From: Clarkia xantiana subsp. parviflora
Taxonomy: Eukaryota > Streptophyta > Magnoliopsida > Myrtales > Onagraceae
DNA: 64,000 nucleotides
Assembly: GCA_036873135.1 (NCBI GenBank)
Contig: JAPTYO010000023.1
Location: forward strand, 4,475,834 to 4,539,833
Reading direction: 5' to 3'
This document shows, piece by piece, positions 21,923 to 35,033 of the stretch (the first letter of the stretch is position 1; each line of letters opens with the position of its first letter). Made by a program: the position numbers and the translations under genes. The notes beneath the pieces are model-generated. The model saw only the letters and a program-made list of their open reading frames with translations, was not told where the DNA came from and made no database searches.

Positions 21923-24900
21923 CTAGGTGTTGTCCCCGCGCATAGCGCGGGGTGCGCGGGATAAATTCGTAAATTGATAGATTACTTTGCCTGTTATTTT
22001 TTTATTTAATATATATTTATTATTCAAATCTGATATATACATAATTAAAGTCATAAAGTCAATATAATAATAAATACATTACATTACAAAACTTGTAAAA
22101 CATTGTAACGTAACAGTATTCTACACATATTGTAGAATAACGAAACAATGCAATTTAACATTACACTAAATATTACATTGATGACTACAAACATTTTTCA
22201 GGTGTATACATTACTTGAAATTTCACATTTCAAGTATTGTCATCATTTGTCTAAACACCTTTAACTTCAATTTGAAATCAGCATTACCATGTGATAAGAA
22301 TTAGTCTGAACTCAACATTACTATGTGGAGGGAAACATTTCGGTATTCTAGATCCAGTACAACAGTTTTATATAACCTTTGACGAAGAAAATTGAGCTGC
22401 GGGGCTTGATATACATCTCATTTGCTTGCACAACCATATGGAAGAAAACATTACCATGTGGAGGAAAACATCTCAGTTGTTAGACTGACGTTAGTAAATC
22501 TTCTCATTGACTTGCACAACCTCTATGCTTCCAGTAATCAGAAGTAAGGTAACATATATTCCTTCCCGCTGAAAAAGATTTAAAAAAAAGAAGACCATAT
22601 TCTTCGATAGATCACCTAAGGGTTTTAGCATTAGTCAAAACTCATTGTTCCTTGATAGACTCAACTTTTCCAACTATAATACATTAAGAACAAAGTGAAT
22701 TTATAAGGTTAACAATATGGTTGCTCCTAACTTACTCTGATCAACTCCTATCATACTCATCATTACGTAGTTCTTTCACCTACCCAACCAAAAGAATGTA
22801 GCTTTTCATTTTTTTTTAAATGACAAATATTGGAAATCGCTATAAAATATATACTTCATTTGAATCATTTCTAAATACTAACATAGAAATACACAGAATT
22901 TCAATGTCTAACCCTTTTTTATATGGCATAGAATTCATGTTCATATATTGTCGAATGTCTCCCATTTCTATATCTCTAAACACCTAGCAAAAGATTATCT
23001 ACAATCATAAAACTTCCAACTTGTATCATTGAACAGACCATAATCCATTAATTCTAGCATTTGTTAAGAACATAAAAGTCATGTAACCAGGATAAACGAA
23101 ATATATGCAGTTCGTATAGGCGTTTCAATAAACACTTAGTTGGCTAATGGAAAAGTAAAACTGTTGCAATTCAAATGAAGAAGGTAGGAATTGAAAACAA
23201 TCGTATGTTCATACACTAATGAAGAAGAAAACCAAAAATCTAGGCAATAATCTATTTTTTTAACGTGACAAAATTATTCACCTACAAACGTGTAAGAAAA
23301 ACACAGAATCAGATTTGAGACACAAATTCAACCAACCAAATTTCTGACTCTAAAGTCATCTTATTAGACCATTATATGAATTAGTGCAGGGAGAAGCAAG
23401 CATGAGATTTTTTACATCCTACCATAACATATAGCTACAAATACAAACTTGAAAGGGTTAAGCACTGCATACCTCAAACAAACAGCCATCAGTGGCTATA
23501 AACCATACATCTTTTCTTTATCAGAAACCTTTAAAACCATCTTATATGGAGCCACAAGAACAATGGCAATCAACTTTTTATAGTTTGATTGATAAAAATG
23601 TTCGAAGCAAATTTTTGGAGAAAGAATCACCTCTCCATCAGATTCCTGCATTGTGACTCGGTAGACCACAGTCACACTTTCATTGTCAGAGAAAATGACA
23701 TCGCTAATCTCTCCACACCACCCTGGACAATCGAATTGAGTTCCAAACAAACCAGTACTTATGCATTTCTTAATGAATAATAAGAGGAGTTTACCCATCA
23801 ATATAGAAATATAATAAGAGGGAGGAAAATAACAATATAGTTCCAGTTCAACGACCCGTACATTTCTTGAAAATCGCTAAACAAATAGAGTCAATAAAAT
23901 CATTTAAATATTTACTATGTTTCTAAAAAAGTTACTGAAATAGTTCTAAGAAATAGATCAGGATGATAGAAAGTTACTGACCAGGGACATTGAAACTCAA
24001 TATCCGATCGGCATAGTACCTGAAAAAGAAATCAAAACTCAAAGACTACACTTAAATAACATAAGATGAATTAGTGTTACAGTTGATAGCAATGACATAA
24101 CAATACCAGGGAATCGAGCTCAACTCTGCTGCTGATGTCTTGAAACCGTAAACAATTGAAGAGGCGTGCTTCAGAAATGAATCAATAAAATAATATTGAT
24201 GGATGAAAGCATGATATTTAAAAAAATTATCAAAGATATATGTGAATACACACCTTGCTTATTGTTGGATTACTTAACACCATGTGTTACAGACCATCAC
24301 CATGACCTCAAAAACCTGCGCAATCTGATTAATCTCAATGATTGAACCTTTAGTTTTCAGCGCCAATCTGTATATACTGTGAAAACACCAAACAATTATT
24401 TAAGATAAGCACTTCAGTAATTTCATACTTTAAAAACCATCAGATAAGCAAAAGCTACAATCCGAGTTGAGATTGAATTTTAATTGAACTTGACTGTAAC
24501 CTTTAACCCTCTGATTGCTGTGGAATTGGAATGGAGCGGGTGACCCTCAGGAGGGTTGAATTCATAAGATACATTCATGTACAAAGATTAAATCTCTACA
24601 TCAAGCTAAAACTATCCAAGAGACCCAATTCAGAACACGTTTAAGTAAAATGTTAAATCCACTCATAGATCAACATCAGAGCAGTAATAATGACGTAGTA
24701 TATAGTGCAACTACTGCAACATAACATATGAACATCTATAGTATAATGATGCTTATATCAACATCATAATTGAGCTATCACAATCATGGAGCCTGAATTG
24801 CTTCATCTGCAGAGACCTTTGAGTTTAGAGTATTTGCTGATTAAGAAAGAAACCGACTGAGGTTATACTCATTGAATGGATGGTTAAGTTCTCGGTAATT

Positions 24901-25335
24901 AAGAAGAGGCGGTCGACAATCGTTGGTGTGTAACTGTCGCGGCTCTCTGTGGAACCCTAGGTGGCGAAGAAGACCTTGGTGGATAAGCACAGTGCGGCGT
25001 CGTTTTGGGTTGCAGAGCTACGTGTAAAGCTCATGGTGATTCTCACCAGAGACCATCCATATTAGGTAAAGCAATTGCTAAAACACTGTCGTTTTCGGAT
25101 CAGTAGAGTCTGTGAAGCACAGCGACGTCGTTCGAAGCGCTATCATTTTTCTTGCTCCTAACCGCAATCCTTTTAAACACTGTCGTTTTGTGTTTTAAAC
25201 ACTCACAATAAAATGTCGTTTTTAACACTCACACAATGCTAGGGGAAAAAAAAGACTACGTGGCAAGCTATTAATTATGGTGATCCAGGATTAGTATTAT
25301 ATATATATATATATATATATAGATAGATAGATAGA
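21923..25335 (-). mobile_element. Helitron B (3.4 kb) carrying RAD52-like exons
   Basis: The minus-strand 3' end is a perfect hairpin, stem CCCCGCGC (21934-21941), loop ATA, stem GCGCGGGG (21945-21952), followed after 7 bases by CTAG (21923-21926) and T. The 5' end on the minus strand is TCTA repeats, TA repeats, then ATACTAATCCTGGATCACC. No Rep/helicase ORF is visible, so it is non-autonomous. Confidence 0.78.
23631..24170 (-). pseudogene. Captured RAD52/ODB-like gene fragment
   Basis: Three minus-strand segments keep GT-AG sites and reading frame: one ending at 24107 (...SSIPW), 24019..23982 (YYADRILSFNVPG) and 23722..23631 (WCGEISDVIFSDNESV, VTVVYRVTMQESDGE). The pattern IPWY..NR.LSF..PGWCGE.RDVIFS...VTVVYRVT..SDGE is what I recall for plant RAD52-like/ODB proteins (organellar and nuclear DNA repair and recombination). 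That identification is from memory of the family. The remainder of the gene was not found, and Helitron B encloses it, so it is read as a transduplicated fragment, not a working gene. Confidence 0.6.
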
Positions 25336-25776
25336 CTAGAAGCTAACCCCGCGCACCGCGCGCGGGAAAGAAAATCAAACAAAAAAAATCCTTAGTTTAG
25401 AGCTAAGAAAGTTTTAAATGGTAAAATTGGTTAAATTGAATTCGTGAAATAAAAGTAATTTGAATATTTTCAAATATATAATATTGAAAATTTTATCAAT
25501 TTTAATTATTAACCTAAAAAAATAAAATATATATATAGGTTTTATATTATATTATTTATATAGTTGGTGATAATAAGTTTTTATCTTATATTTATTTTAT
25601 ATTTACATAGATTTATATATTGTGATTATTAATATATTATATATTTATATTGTATTTATGTAGTTTGTCAGTTAGTATTTATATTTTATATTATATATTA
25701 TATTATATATATATATATATATATTATATTCATGTAGTTTATATTTGTGATTATGTATATAATATATATATTATGA

Positions 25777-25808
<32 letters not shown>

Positions 25809-26829
25809 TATAGTTTTATTGCTATTTTTATAATTAATTTGAATCAATATTAATTAATAATCTTAATTAAATAATTTTTGATAAAATATAAAACTAAAAG
25901 GTCAGTAACTGTTTTTAATATATATGTATACATACTTATTGATTATCAATAAAAATAACAACCGACTCAGTATAATATAATTGTTTATAAAGTCATAAGT
26001 TCTGACTAATGCATTTCAAACCACTTATAAATTAACACAATTAACTAAACATGATAAATATATGTACCTCTCAGTCGAATAAAAAAGATTGACGATCGTT
26101 CTTAAAGTTAAGAGGTTCGACATCTTCATGCTCAGTGGCTTAATTATGAGATATTGCTGGCCCAAAGCTCATCAACTTCTTCGTCAGTGCTTTATATATG
26201 TATACGAAAAATTAGAAATCCAACCCTAACATATTATCATGATAATTCATAAAATCTTCAACCGAAATGAACCTAGTATATCATATTGTACCAAGTCCAT
26301 GTATAATTGTGTATATATATGAATGATGTAAATATATTACTACATGGAAATAGTTATATATATATATATATATAACCCGTCAGGCGTTTAGGTCATTCCC
26401 GTATCGTTAAAGCTACTCCACTTCGACCAAACCCCAGTGTCTAGAACCCCAACGACGACATAATTGCGGGTCCGTCATCGGCAAAAAAGCTAAGAAATTC
26501 GGGAGGGGTGCGAGTCCGTAGACTGGAGAACCTCGACCCGGCTGGCGGTGAGAACTTCGTCGAATCTATGGTAGGTGGGTGGAGTAGGAATAGAGGATTG
26601 GATGGATAGATTGCTCTATCGACGTCTTCGGCTGACAGTGAGAATGCATATTTATATATATATATATATAGCTCATGGTTAGGGTTTGGAAAAAAAATTG
26701 CCGATAAAACAAAAAAAATATAGGCAAAATTTACTTGATTAAATTAAATTAGATATAGGGAACAAAAAAAAAAGAAAATTTAATTAGATAAATATTCGGC
26801 TGGGAGTGAGGCCTAAAATCAGGGTATTG

Positions 26830-26915
<86 letters not shown>

Positions 26916-27392
26916 CACATGCATAACTCACAATTAGGGTTTAGGCACACAAAAAAAAATTGCCGATAAAATTACAAAAGTTTAGTTAAAATTTACTCAA
27001 TTAAATTATGTATATATATATATATATTCGGTTGTGAGTAAGGCCTAAAATTAGGGTATTGTATATCAATTTATTATTCCATATATAGTTTTAAATGTAA
27101 CATATAAATTTATTATTATCTATATATACAATGGTGACGTGGCGGCATATGGTCTTCCGAAGCCAAACTGTATAGATTTACTATTTAAAAGGAAACTTTT
27201 AATTAATTTGTTTCTTTAAATTGCGTAGAGACTAAAATAGGATATAAAAATACTTCTTAATTTTCAAACAATTAATATTATGTATCTAAATTTAGAGAAC
27301 CCCTATTAAATTCCGATTAAATTAGGAAATGCTGACTGGACGAACCGTCCACGTGTCAGTCAGAGAGCTTCCGGTACCGAATTAATATAATA
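25336..27392 (-). mobile_element. Helitron C (2.06 kb plus a 7-base remnant at 35402)
   Basis: The minus-strand 3' end is a CCCGCGC/GCGCGGG hairpin, GTTAGCTT, then CTAG at 25336-25339. The 5' region (about 27125-27392) is a close match to the 5' region of Helitron F (about 35135-35401), including ATTCGGTACCGGAAGC and a CACGTGGAC motif. The last bases of its 5' end appear displaced to 35402-35408 by Helitron F. A GC-rich unexplained block lies at about 26375-26640. Long (TA)n arrays at 26834-26914. Confidence 0.75.
26834..26914. repeat. (TA)n microsatellite in Helitron C
   Basis: About 80 bases of uninterrupted TA. A similar array sits at the corresponding place in Helitron F (34965-35029). 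Confidence 0.95.
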
Positions 27393-28780
27393 CTAGCTAC
27401 TAACCCCGCGCACCGCGCGGGTAAAACTTATCAAAATATATAAAATAATAAAATAAAACTAAACTTTTTATTAAAAAAAAAATGTAAAGCCAATCTCTTT
27501 GTGACTTACAAAGAATAATAATTTTATATATTGAACGTGTGATTAATTAAAAATAATGGTTAAATAAAGTCTTCTTAGAATTTATGAATTATTAATTTAG
27601 TTGTTAAGGGGTACTGAATTAATATACAGTCGTGTTGGATAATTATCATTCAGTTGATTTAATAAATTGATTGATCTTTTAATGTTATATATTTTTTAAG
27701 GTTATATATTTTTAAGGGTTATTGACACTATAATCATCATCTATTTAGAATAAATGAAACATAGAGAGATTCTGGCAAAAGAAAAAAAAATCATTTAGAG
27801 AGATTGGTGCAGATGATGTTAGTATATATCACTTCAAACCGTCATGTGAAAGAATTCCTTCGTATAATGGTCCTTGAATACCTCCCGTTCACCACACAAC
27901 GTACTGTCAAAAGCTGATATTAGTGAAACCTAAAAACATAATTTGACGATATTTAAGGTAGCTAGTTAGGATTGTATATATAGTTGAAACGTCATTACAT
28001 TATATACAGGTGCAGCCACGTAAAACTGTTGTGGGCACTGGACAAACGCGATGTATTTTTTGACTTGAGGTCGATAAATATACACATGGCATGCATTCTT
28101 ATAGCACTTCCAATGGCGAGTTCCTAGTTCCTCTACATCACCCGCCACGTCACTGCCAACTCATCAAAGTGAGAACTACTACAGTAAATGCTACAGTAAC
28201 ATAGGAACTCTCTCCAGTGGTGGAGACTTAGTTCCACTTACAAATTGAGACCCACATAATTCTATACTCACAATATAACTTTTTACTTTTAAATTTATAA
28301 CATGTTAACTCATAAAAGTATTGATCATATTTCTAGCTAAAAATTTCTGTCCTAAAACCAAATAATCTATATATATATAAGGGAACATGTGAGAGAGTGT
28401 GAAAAGCTTGAGCACGCCACGTCAGAATTAGGAGAGCTTTTGAGCATGCCACATGAGCAAATTTTCACTCTCTACACGCGCCTTCTTCAATCCAATTAAT
28501 GTTACGATTACAATTACAATCGGACGTTACAGTACCAATTGGGCGTTACAGTACCAATTAGCTGCTCTTAAATTCTCCGCTTCAGCTGCGATTCAATTCT
28601 GCGTGTTTGCTCCCCACGCATCTTCAGGTTTTTCCTCTTCTTCCTCATCTCCTAGATCCGATCTCACTTAGTGGCTGACTATGTTCCGGCAATGTAGGTT
28701 ATCTAGAAGATCTGAGCGGCTGTCGCGGCCAAGGACGGCAAGGTCATCTTTCTCCACCGGTTTATTCCCTCCCAACCTTC

Positions 28781-28962
28781 TGCGACATCATCTGAGGTGC
28801 CAGTGCCTCCACCGCCGACGTCACCCTCAAGATCGCCAAACAGATGCAGAAAGTAGTTTGTGTCCTGCACAAACATGCCAGTCGAGAAGATTGACCGTGC
28901 CCTCGAGACCATCGAGTCCAAAGACATCAAGAATGTTCTTGCCCTCTGTGGAGATCCTCCTC
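28781..28962 (+). pseudogene. Captured methylenetetrahydrofolate reductase fragment
   Basis: One frame reads CDII, a stop, then [20 protein letters not shown]; after a small deletion another frame reads [17 protein letters not shown] and [15 protein letters not shown]. These match, in order, the conserved N-terminal barrel of MTHFR as I know it (CDITWGAGGSTADLTL..., [26 protein letters not shown]). The enzyme reduces methylenetetrahydrofolate in the cytosol. Here there is a nonsense codon at the ITWGAG position, a frame change and loss of a few residues between the blocks, and the fragment then runs into non-coding DNA. It lies about 0.4 kb inside Helitron D, consistent with gene capture. Confidence 0.75.
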
Positions 28963-31202
28963 CGTATTGTGATTGATTTGTTTCTAAATTGGTAAATTTA
29001 TTTCAAATGATTTATTCCTAAATTGGTAAACAAAATTCAATTGACGGTATTGATTCATTTTTTCTTAAATTAGTAAATTTATTTAAATTGGAGAGTAACT
29101 ATCTTTTTTGAGAAATAGTTGAGGACAAGAAAGAATTTTTAGAAAATATATGATAAATGACCAACTTACAGATATAATGGAGCATTAGATTGTCAACTAA
29201 TTACCTGGAAGTACTTATTCAGTGAAGCATAGTCTTATCAGATTATATTTATTGATTGTGGCTGTATTCTTCCATTATTTTCTTTGCCTTTGGACTAGCA
29301 TAACTATATTTGTGTTACTCAGAGCAGATATTGGATGTCAAGTTTTACTGCCCAGTTGCTTTAAAGCATTCATATACGGAAGAAAAACATTTTATTGGAT
29401 AAGACTGTAATGTTCCTTTACGTAAGTAATTGTCCGTAGGAGCCCATAGTGATCTACATTTTAGTCTTTAGGAAATAGGAATAGAGGGTGCATTGTTTTT
29501 GCTTAATCTGAAAGCAAAGTAAATGCATTGTGGAAATTTAGGGTTTATGTCGTATAAACTTTAGATAACTTTAACAAACACAACATGTAAGTTTTATCTT
29601 ATTTTACCACAGTGAAATATTTTTTTAATGTCAATATTTTGGAGGTAATGTGATTTAGTAGCTTCTTGGTGACACTCAATTGACCGTATTGTGATTGATT
29701 TGTTTCTAAATTGGTAAAAAAAAATTTGTGATTTTTGTCTAAAACATTTAGTTTGTACACATTTAGTTTGTACAAGAAGACATGTGGAATTTGTTATCGA
29801 TCTCCTCAAGGGGTTTGGCATTACGGGGATGAAAAATCGCAAATATTGCACTTACATGTCCAGCTGTCCACCCAATAATCAAGGTTTGTGCTCGACCAAT
29901 GATTCTGGAACCTCTCAAATTGTTTCTTATTTTATTATAGCGCTAGAGTAGTCAATTAAAATTAGGATTATTAAGGAATATGCTTCAATTGTTAAGCACA
30001 TTGTTTGTAGGAGCTGAGTTGTGAAGGAAGTTTTAGAAGCAATGCGATAACCTGAGACATTATATCAGCTTCAACAACTGACACATAATTAGATATAGCA
30101 TGGATACAAAACAAGGCAGCCTCTGCAGAACGCCACTCGCCACTGCGTGTTTTGTATACTTATAATGGAGCATAAACTGGTTGATATCTGGCTATGCTAT
30201 TTTGTATTCCTAATCTAATAAAATTTGATGATACTTTTATTTATTGATTTGTAGTTAATTCCCAAGGAAGTTAGACAACACTAGGTTCTTGAACTGTAGT
30301 TTCAGTTCAATTTTTTAGCATTGATATTTTCTGAAACATGCTTTATAGATGAAAGATGATTATCTCATTGTCATTCCAGTAGAAATTTTAGCTATATATC
30401 CTCTTCTTTAGAATATTATTTTTCTTAAATAGCTGGTATTTTTCTATTCCTAGGAAGTTAGACAACACTAGGTTTTTGAACAACAGTTTCAGTTCAAGTT
30501 TTTTTGCATTGATACTTTATGAAACATGATTTCTAGATAGAAGATTATTATCTAATTTTCATTCCAGTTGGGAGTTTAGTTATATATCCTCTTCTTTAGA
30601 ATAATACATTTATTAAATAGCTGATGTTTTATACTCCTAGCATGATCTACATGCTCAAATCAAGTAATATTAGATAACTATAAAGTTAAAGGTAGCAAGA
30701 TAGAGGGCTTATGTCAAGACGGCGTCTGCGATAACCTCTGTATCTTCTGTCCTTATTCCACCCAAGCAGCCGGTACAAGAAGTTGCTTGCTGAAATTTTT
30801 CCTCATAATCAGGCAAGCTTTATGGAATTTTTTATTATTATTTCTTTTGTTCTGATTTATTTCAGTTGCTAACTTCTACTTCTACTTTTGTATGTCCCCA
30901 TCTAAAGATTTTGATCATTTGATGAAACATATTAAATTTTGTTGAAGGCGATGATAGATTTTATCAGGATTTCTTTTGGCTTATAATATATATTGAGTTC
31001 CAGTTACTATTTTTTAGTTGAGCTAATGCTTTATTTTCTCTTTGAGTTTAAAGTAATGTATAAAGTTTGTTACATTTCTTATGTACTCTTTTTGATGCAC
31101 AGTTCAGAATGCATTATTTGGGATCCGACGTCTTTATATTGCATGGATATCGGATTCAAAGTCAAACTAAGAAAAAAAAATTGAGGAGGTCAGTATCGCT
31201 AC

Positions 31203-31204
<2 letters not shown>

Positions 31205-31267
<63 letters not shown>
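31205..31267. repeat. (TTA)n microsatellite
   Basis: About 21 TTA units. Produces a spurious poly-Leu ORF. Confidence 0.95.
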
Positions 31268-34200
31268 GGACTTTGAGTTTTATTAGTTATAACTAATGAC
31301 CATGATACTAAATGATGATAGTTGTTGTGTGATTGAAAAATTTCCTAAACAAAATGAGTTCTAATTGGAAGCCGTCGACAATTAGTTGCCTTCTTGAATT
31401 AAAGTCAGGAAGCTTTGCAGCTGTTGAAGAAAGAAAAGACAGACAACACCATCAAGGTGTTTAATTTACAAAAAAGAAAAAATGGCCAATAGAGCTGCAT
31501 CACTATTCACACATAGGTAATGACACATTTTCAATTTCAAATGCTTAAGGTTTAGTTTGCTTACGATAGTGATGCTCATCACACATCATCCTCAGTTTGT
31601 AGTTCTCCTCACATCCAGAACGATTCAATTACTCAAGCCATTACAATCAGCAGAAGATATGGTGTTCTCACAACTGAGAATGAAAAGAGTCGTGTGCTGT
31701 TTGCAGGCCATAAACATTTTCTGCACCCTGGACAACTGTTGGTGAACTCAGGAAGCTTCCTTCTTTAACAAAATTGAGGTTTTAAAAATGGTTATACTGT
31801 GATAGTGGTGAACTATTTACCATGTCTTCTATGAGCAAAAACGATGATGAATTTCACCTTAGTCTACAAAGTGATAATCTTTTCACTGGTGGGTATCCAT
31901 TGACATTGGGCAGTTAACAGATCAAAAGGGTACATGACAATGCATCTAATGAGCTAAGTCAGTTATCTATTCTAGAACCTTAATAATTAGCTCATTTCTA
32001 CTAATGAATGAAAAGCTTAAAGGAAATATGCTACTTTAGAAATTTAGTTGAATTTTTATTCATGCCGTTTTGGTTTGTTTTTGGGTTAGAAGAAGTTGAA
32101 TTCAAGTCAAGAATGTTACTTGATCTATTATAGAAGAGGGAGTGACTCTCATGTCTTCTCATTATATATTCTTGCATTTTGCAGCACTTCCTCCACCATA
32201 TATAATCATGTAACCCGCTCAGTAGCTCAATCACCTTCAATAGCTCAGTAACCGTCGCGGAGGTTGTATACTGTTATAGCTGAACTATCCAGTTAATTGA
32301 TTTTAGAGTTATGAAAATTGGGATAGATGTGGATTAGCAGTCTCTGAAAATTGCGTCGAGTAATGTAGAGGAACTCGAGGTGCAATTTCTTTATCATGCT
32401 CAATGAAAAATTAGATTGCTGCTCAAGTAGCTGAGTTTCATTGCTAGAACTATATGTTGGCTGTATTCTACCATTTTGTTTATTCAATCTCTCATTTATA
32501 GGTGGAAATGAACTTTCTTCAACGTGACATCCGTAACTTGAAATTTAGAGGTGATCCTCTTTCTCTGAGAATCCATACATTGTGGGTATGTATATATATA
32601 TCTAAGCTTAGAGTTGTGTTATATTGTTTGTAGATCAATTGTGTGCAACATGAAATTGCTTCCTAAGGTTGGCGATGGCGAGTGTATGTTGTCTCTCCAA
32701 GACATATATAGAATGTCGATTTAGATTACCAAATGAAGAAGGAAAGGATACGAAACTTATCGGTGAATTATGCAACTATGTGGGTAATAACGAATCTCTA
32801 ACATTTTTCCCATCAAATTGACGAGCTCATCTCTCATTATATGGATTAGTTTCTTTTTTCCATGAATTATACTTAGTGTAATATGGTTTTGGTGGGTACA
32901 ACAGCAGTTGTGGCTTTAAGAGTATAACATGATGTTAATGTATATTGAATAAGCTTCGAATGGACATACAAGTTACCTGAATCTGATCTCTGTAGAAGTA
33001 GTTATGGACCAGTGAAGTTGGCTCTGCAGTCTGAAAATTCTGCAGAAAACAGGGTTAGGAACTAAACTTCCTGGGGGCCGTTAGAGCAGATCCAAAATTG
33101 GATTTAAGCACCGTTTTCTACTATACAACCCTAACTGAATGAACTATTTATCCTTATTTTATCATAAATTTTATGAGTAATTAAGTTAAACTAAGACTCG
33201 ATGGAGTAGCTGCTGAACATATGAGAATTATAAACTGTTTTTTTTTTTTTTTTTTCCATTAGTCGATACTTGGGATTTATGTTTTGAGCTGAATTTAGAA
33301 GTGATGGACACCCTTATGATCTGAATTGTATGATGTTGGTTATGTTAGGAACATCCCTAGAACATCGGTATCCTCATGTTTATTTCGTCCTGCAGTATAC
33401 AACTGCATGTTTCTTCTGAATGGATGCATTTGTATTTATGATATCTACTAGAACATTTCTACCTTTATGTATTGATTTTAAAGTTTCTCTTTCCTTCAAC
33501 CGAAGAAACCATGCTCTGAGCCAGTAGCTCGCCAAAATGTTTAGCATCTTTACATTAGTAATTTTGTTAAGCTATGTAGATCGATTTTAAAATATTGATG
33601 GTAGGAATTCTTGAGAGTCTTGGTCTTAGGAATTCATGTTGCATTTTTCCTTTTTGGGATTCGAATGGATGTTATTTTCCGCTTGCTTTGATATGGATCT
33701 GGAATTATTGATGCCGTGTTGTCTCAGGAGCACATGAATGATTCGCTAACGGATTTCATTTAGGTTAGATTAATCAGTTCATTTTTCTGTATATAATAGT
33801 TAGTAAGTTGTATTCATGAAAATGATTGTTTTAATTAGTAAACAATGAAGCGAGTGTGAGACATTTTGAAAAGAAAAAAAAAAGGTGATTTGCTCTCTAA
33901 TTTCCTTGCAGTTCAGTTTTTAGTGCTTGATGACAGCAACAACAACAAAATCTGCAGCATGATTGAGGATTGTTGTAACTACATTATGAATGGCAAATGA
34001 CAAGGGCTCCATCAACGGGCATAAAGGATCAGCTGTAAGGTTGGATGGATTGATTTGTGTTTATTGTGTCTTATTATTATTACTATGGATGCATTAATTA
34101 GCATCTGAATTTAATTATGGTTATGTTTATGCAGAAGGGAATAATGTGAAGAAATCTGGTGATGATGATCTCAATTCTCAACTCCTCAAAGGCACAACAT

Positions 34201-34961
34201 GGGAACTAAAAGTTTAAAAGTAGTAGTACTGAATTATATATATATATATAAAGCAGTACTATTTATTGTGTTTCCATCCATCCAACGCGAGTATAATATA
34301 TGTATCTATGTATATCAATGCGACCTAAGCATCACATTTGATGATGCAGGTCAAAACCAGTGAGTGGCTCCAAAAAGTTATTGTTTCATTCAATTTGCAG
34401 TTTTTTTTTTACTTAATACACTTAATTACCTAAGTTTCATTCAATTAGCGAGTCGTCCCCGCGCGTAGCGCGGGGTAAGCACCTAGTAATTAAGATATGA
34501 TAACGTTAATGTGCATCAATTCTCAACAAAATAGTACATATTCATCACAATTAAAGCAGAATTAGGTGGGTACTCTCCTGCCCGTTTCAAAAAGATGGAG
34601 AAATCGCTGATGGCAATGTGGGCATGCGTCTCTAGGCCGAGATTATGTATCGACCAGGGCAGAATTTTGGACAAATGAATCGGGGTGTATCTGAACATGC
34701 TTGTGTAGACAGATGAGATCATTATAGGAGTTAGTCATATATATATATTAGTGGAAGCAATATTTACTTTCCTTTATGGTAGGTAATATTACTATATTAT
34801 TTTATAAGCCATAATATTTTAATTACTAAATTTATAAGCTTCGTTTAAATAGATTAACGTGAGATATTAGAATTGCTTAAATTACATTGAACAAAAATTA
34901 GTAAATATAATGATGTAGCTAACTTAGAATGCCGCCACACCATTCATACATTATATATATA

Positions 34962-34964
<3 letters not shown>

Positions 34965-35029
<65 letters not shown>
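34965..35029. repeat. (TA)n microsatellite in Helitron F
   Basis: About 65 bases of TA. Same relative position as 26834-26914 in Helitron C. Confidence 0.95.

Positions 35030-35033
<4 letters not shown>

Larger units (their letters stand above)
28366..34486 (+). mobile_element. Helitron D (6.1 kb, plus strand), nested in Helitron F
   Basis: The 5' end TCTATATATATATAAGGG at 28366 is preceded by A. The 3' end has the perfect hairpin CCCCGCGC (34457-34464), GTA, GCGCGGGG (34468-34475), then TAAGCACCTAG and host T. Insertion is therefore between A and T with no target duplication, as expected for Helitrons. No Rep/helicase seen. It holds an MTHFR fragment near its 5' end; the rest has only short ORFs, with some intron-like texture but no identified gene. 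A (TTA)n array lies at 31205-31267. Confidence 0.8.

Noticed and set aside
22040..22260. ACATTAC-rich stretch as a second copy of the 7361 TIR element
   Set aside because: Subterminal motifs and a CTAAACACCT end are suggestive, but I could not find the matching left terminus.
25650..26931. ORFs of alternating Tyr and Ile
   Set aside because: Translations of (TA)n arrays.
28085..28260. Possible MITE around CTTCCAATGGCGAG and CCAGTGGTGGAG
   Set aside because: The inverted match is short and without target duplication.
31067..31276. ORF ending in a long poly-Leu run
   Set aside because: Product of the (TTA)n microsatellite.
21934..34475. GC-rich hairpins read as transcription terminators
   Set aside because: Not followed by a T tract; each is followed by CTAG at 7-8 bases and shares terminal motifs with its partners, which is the Helitron 3' signature.
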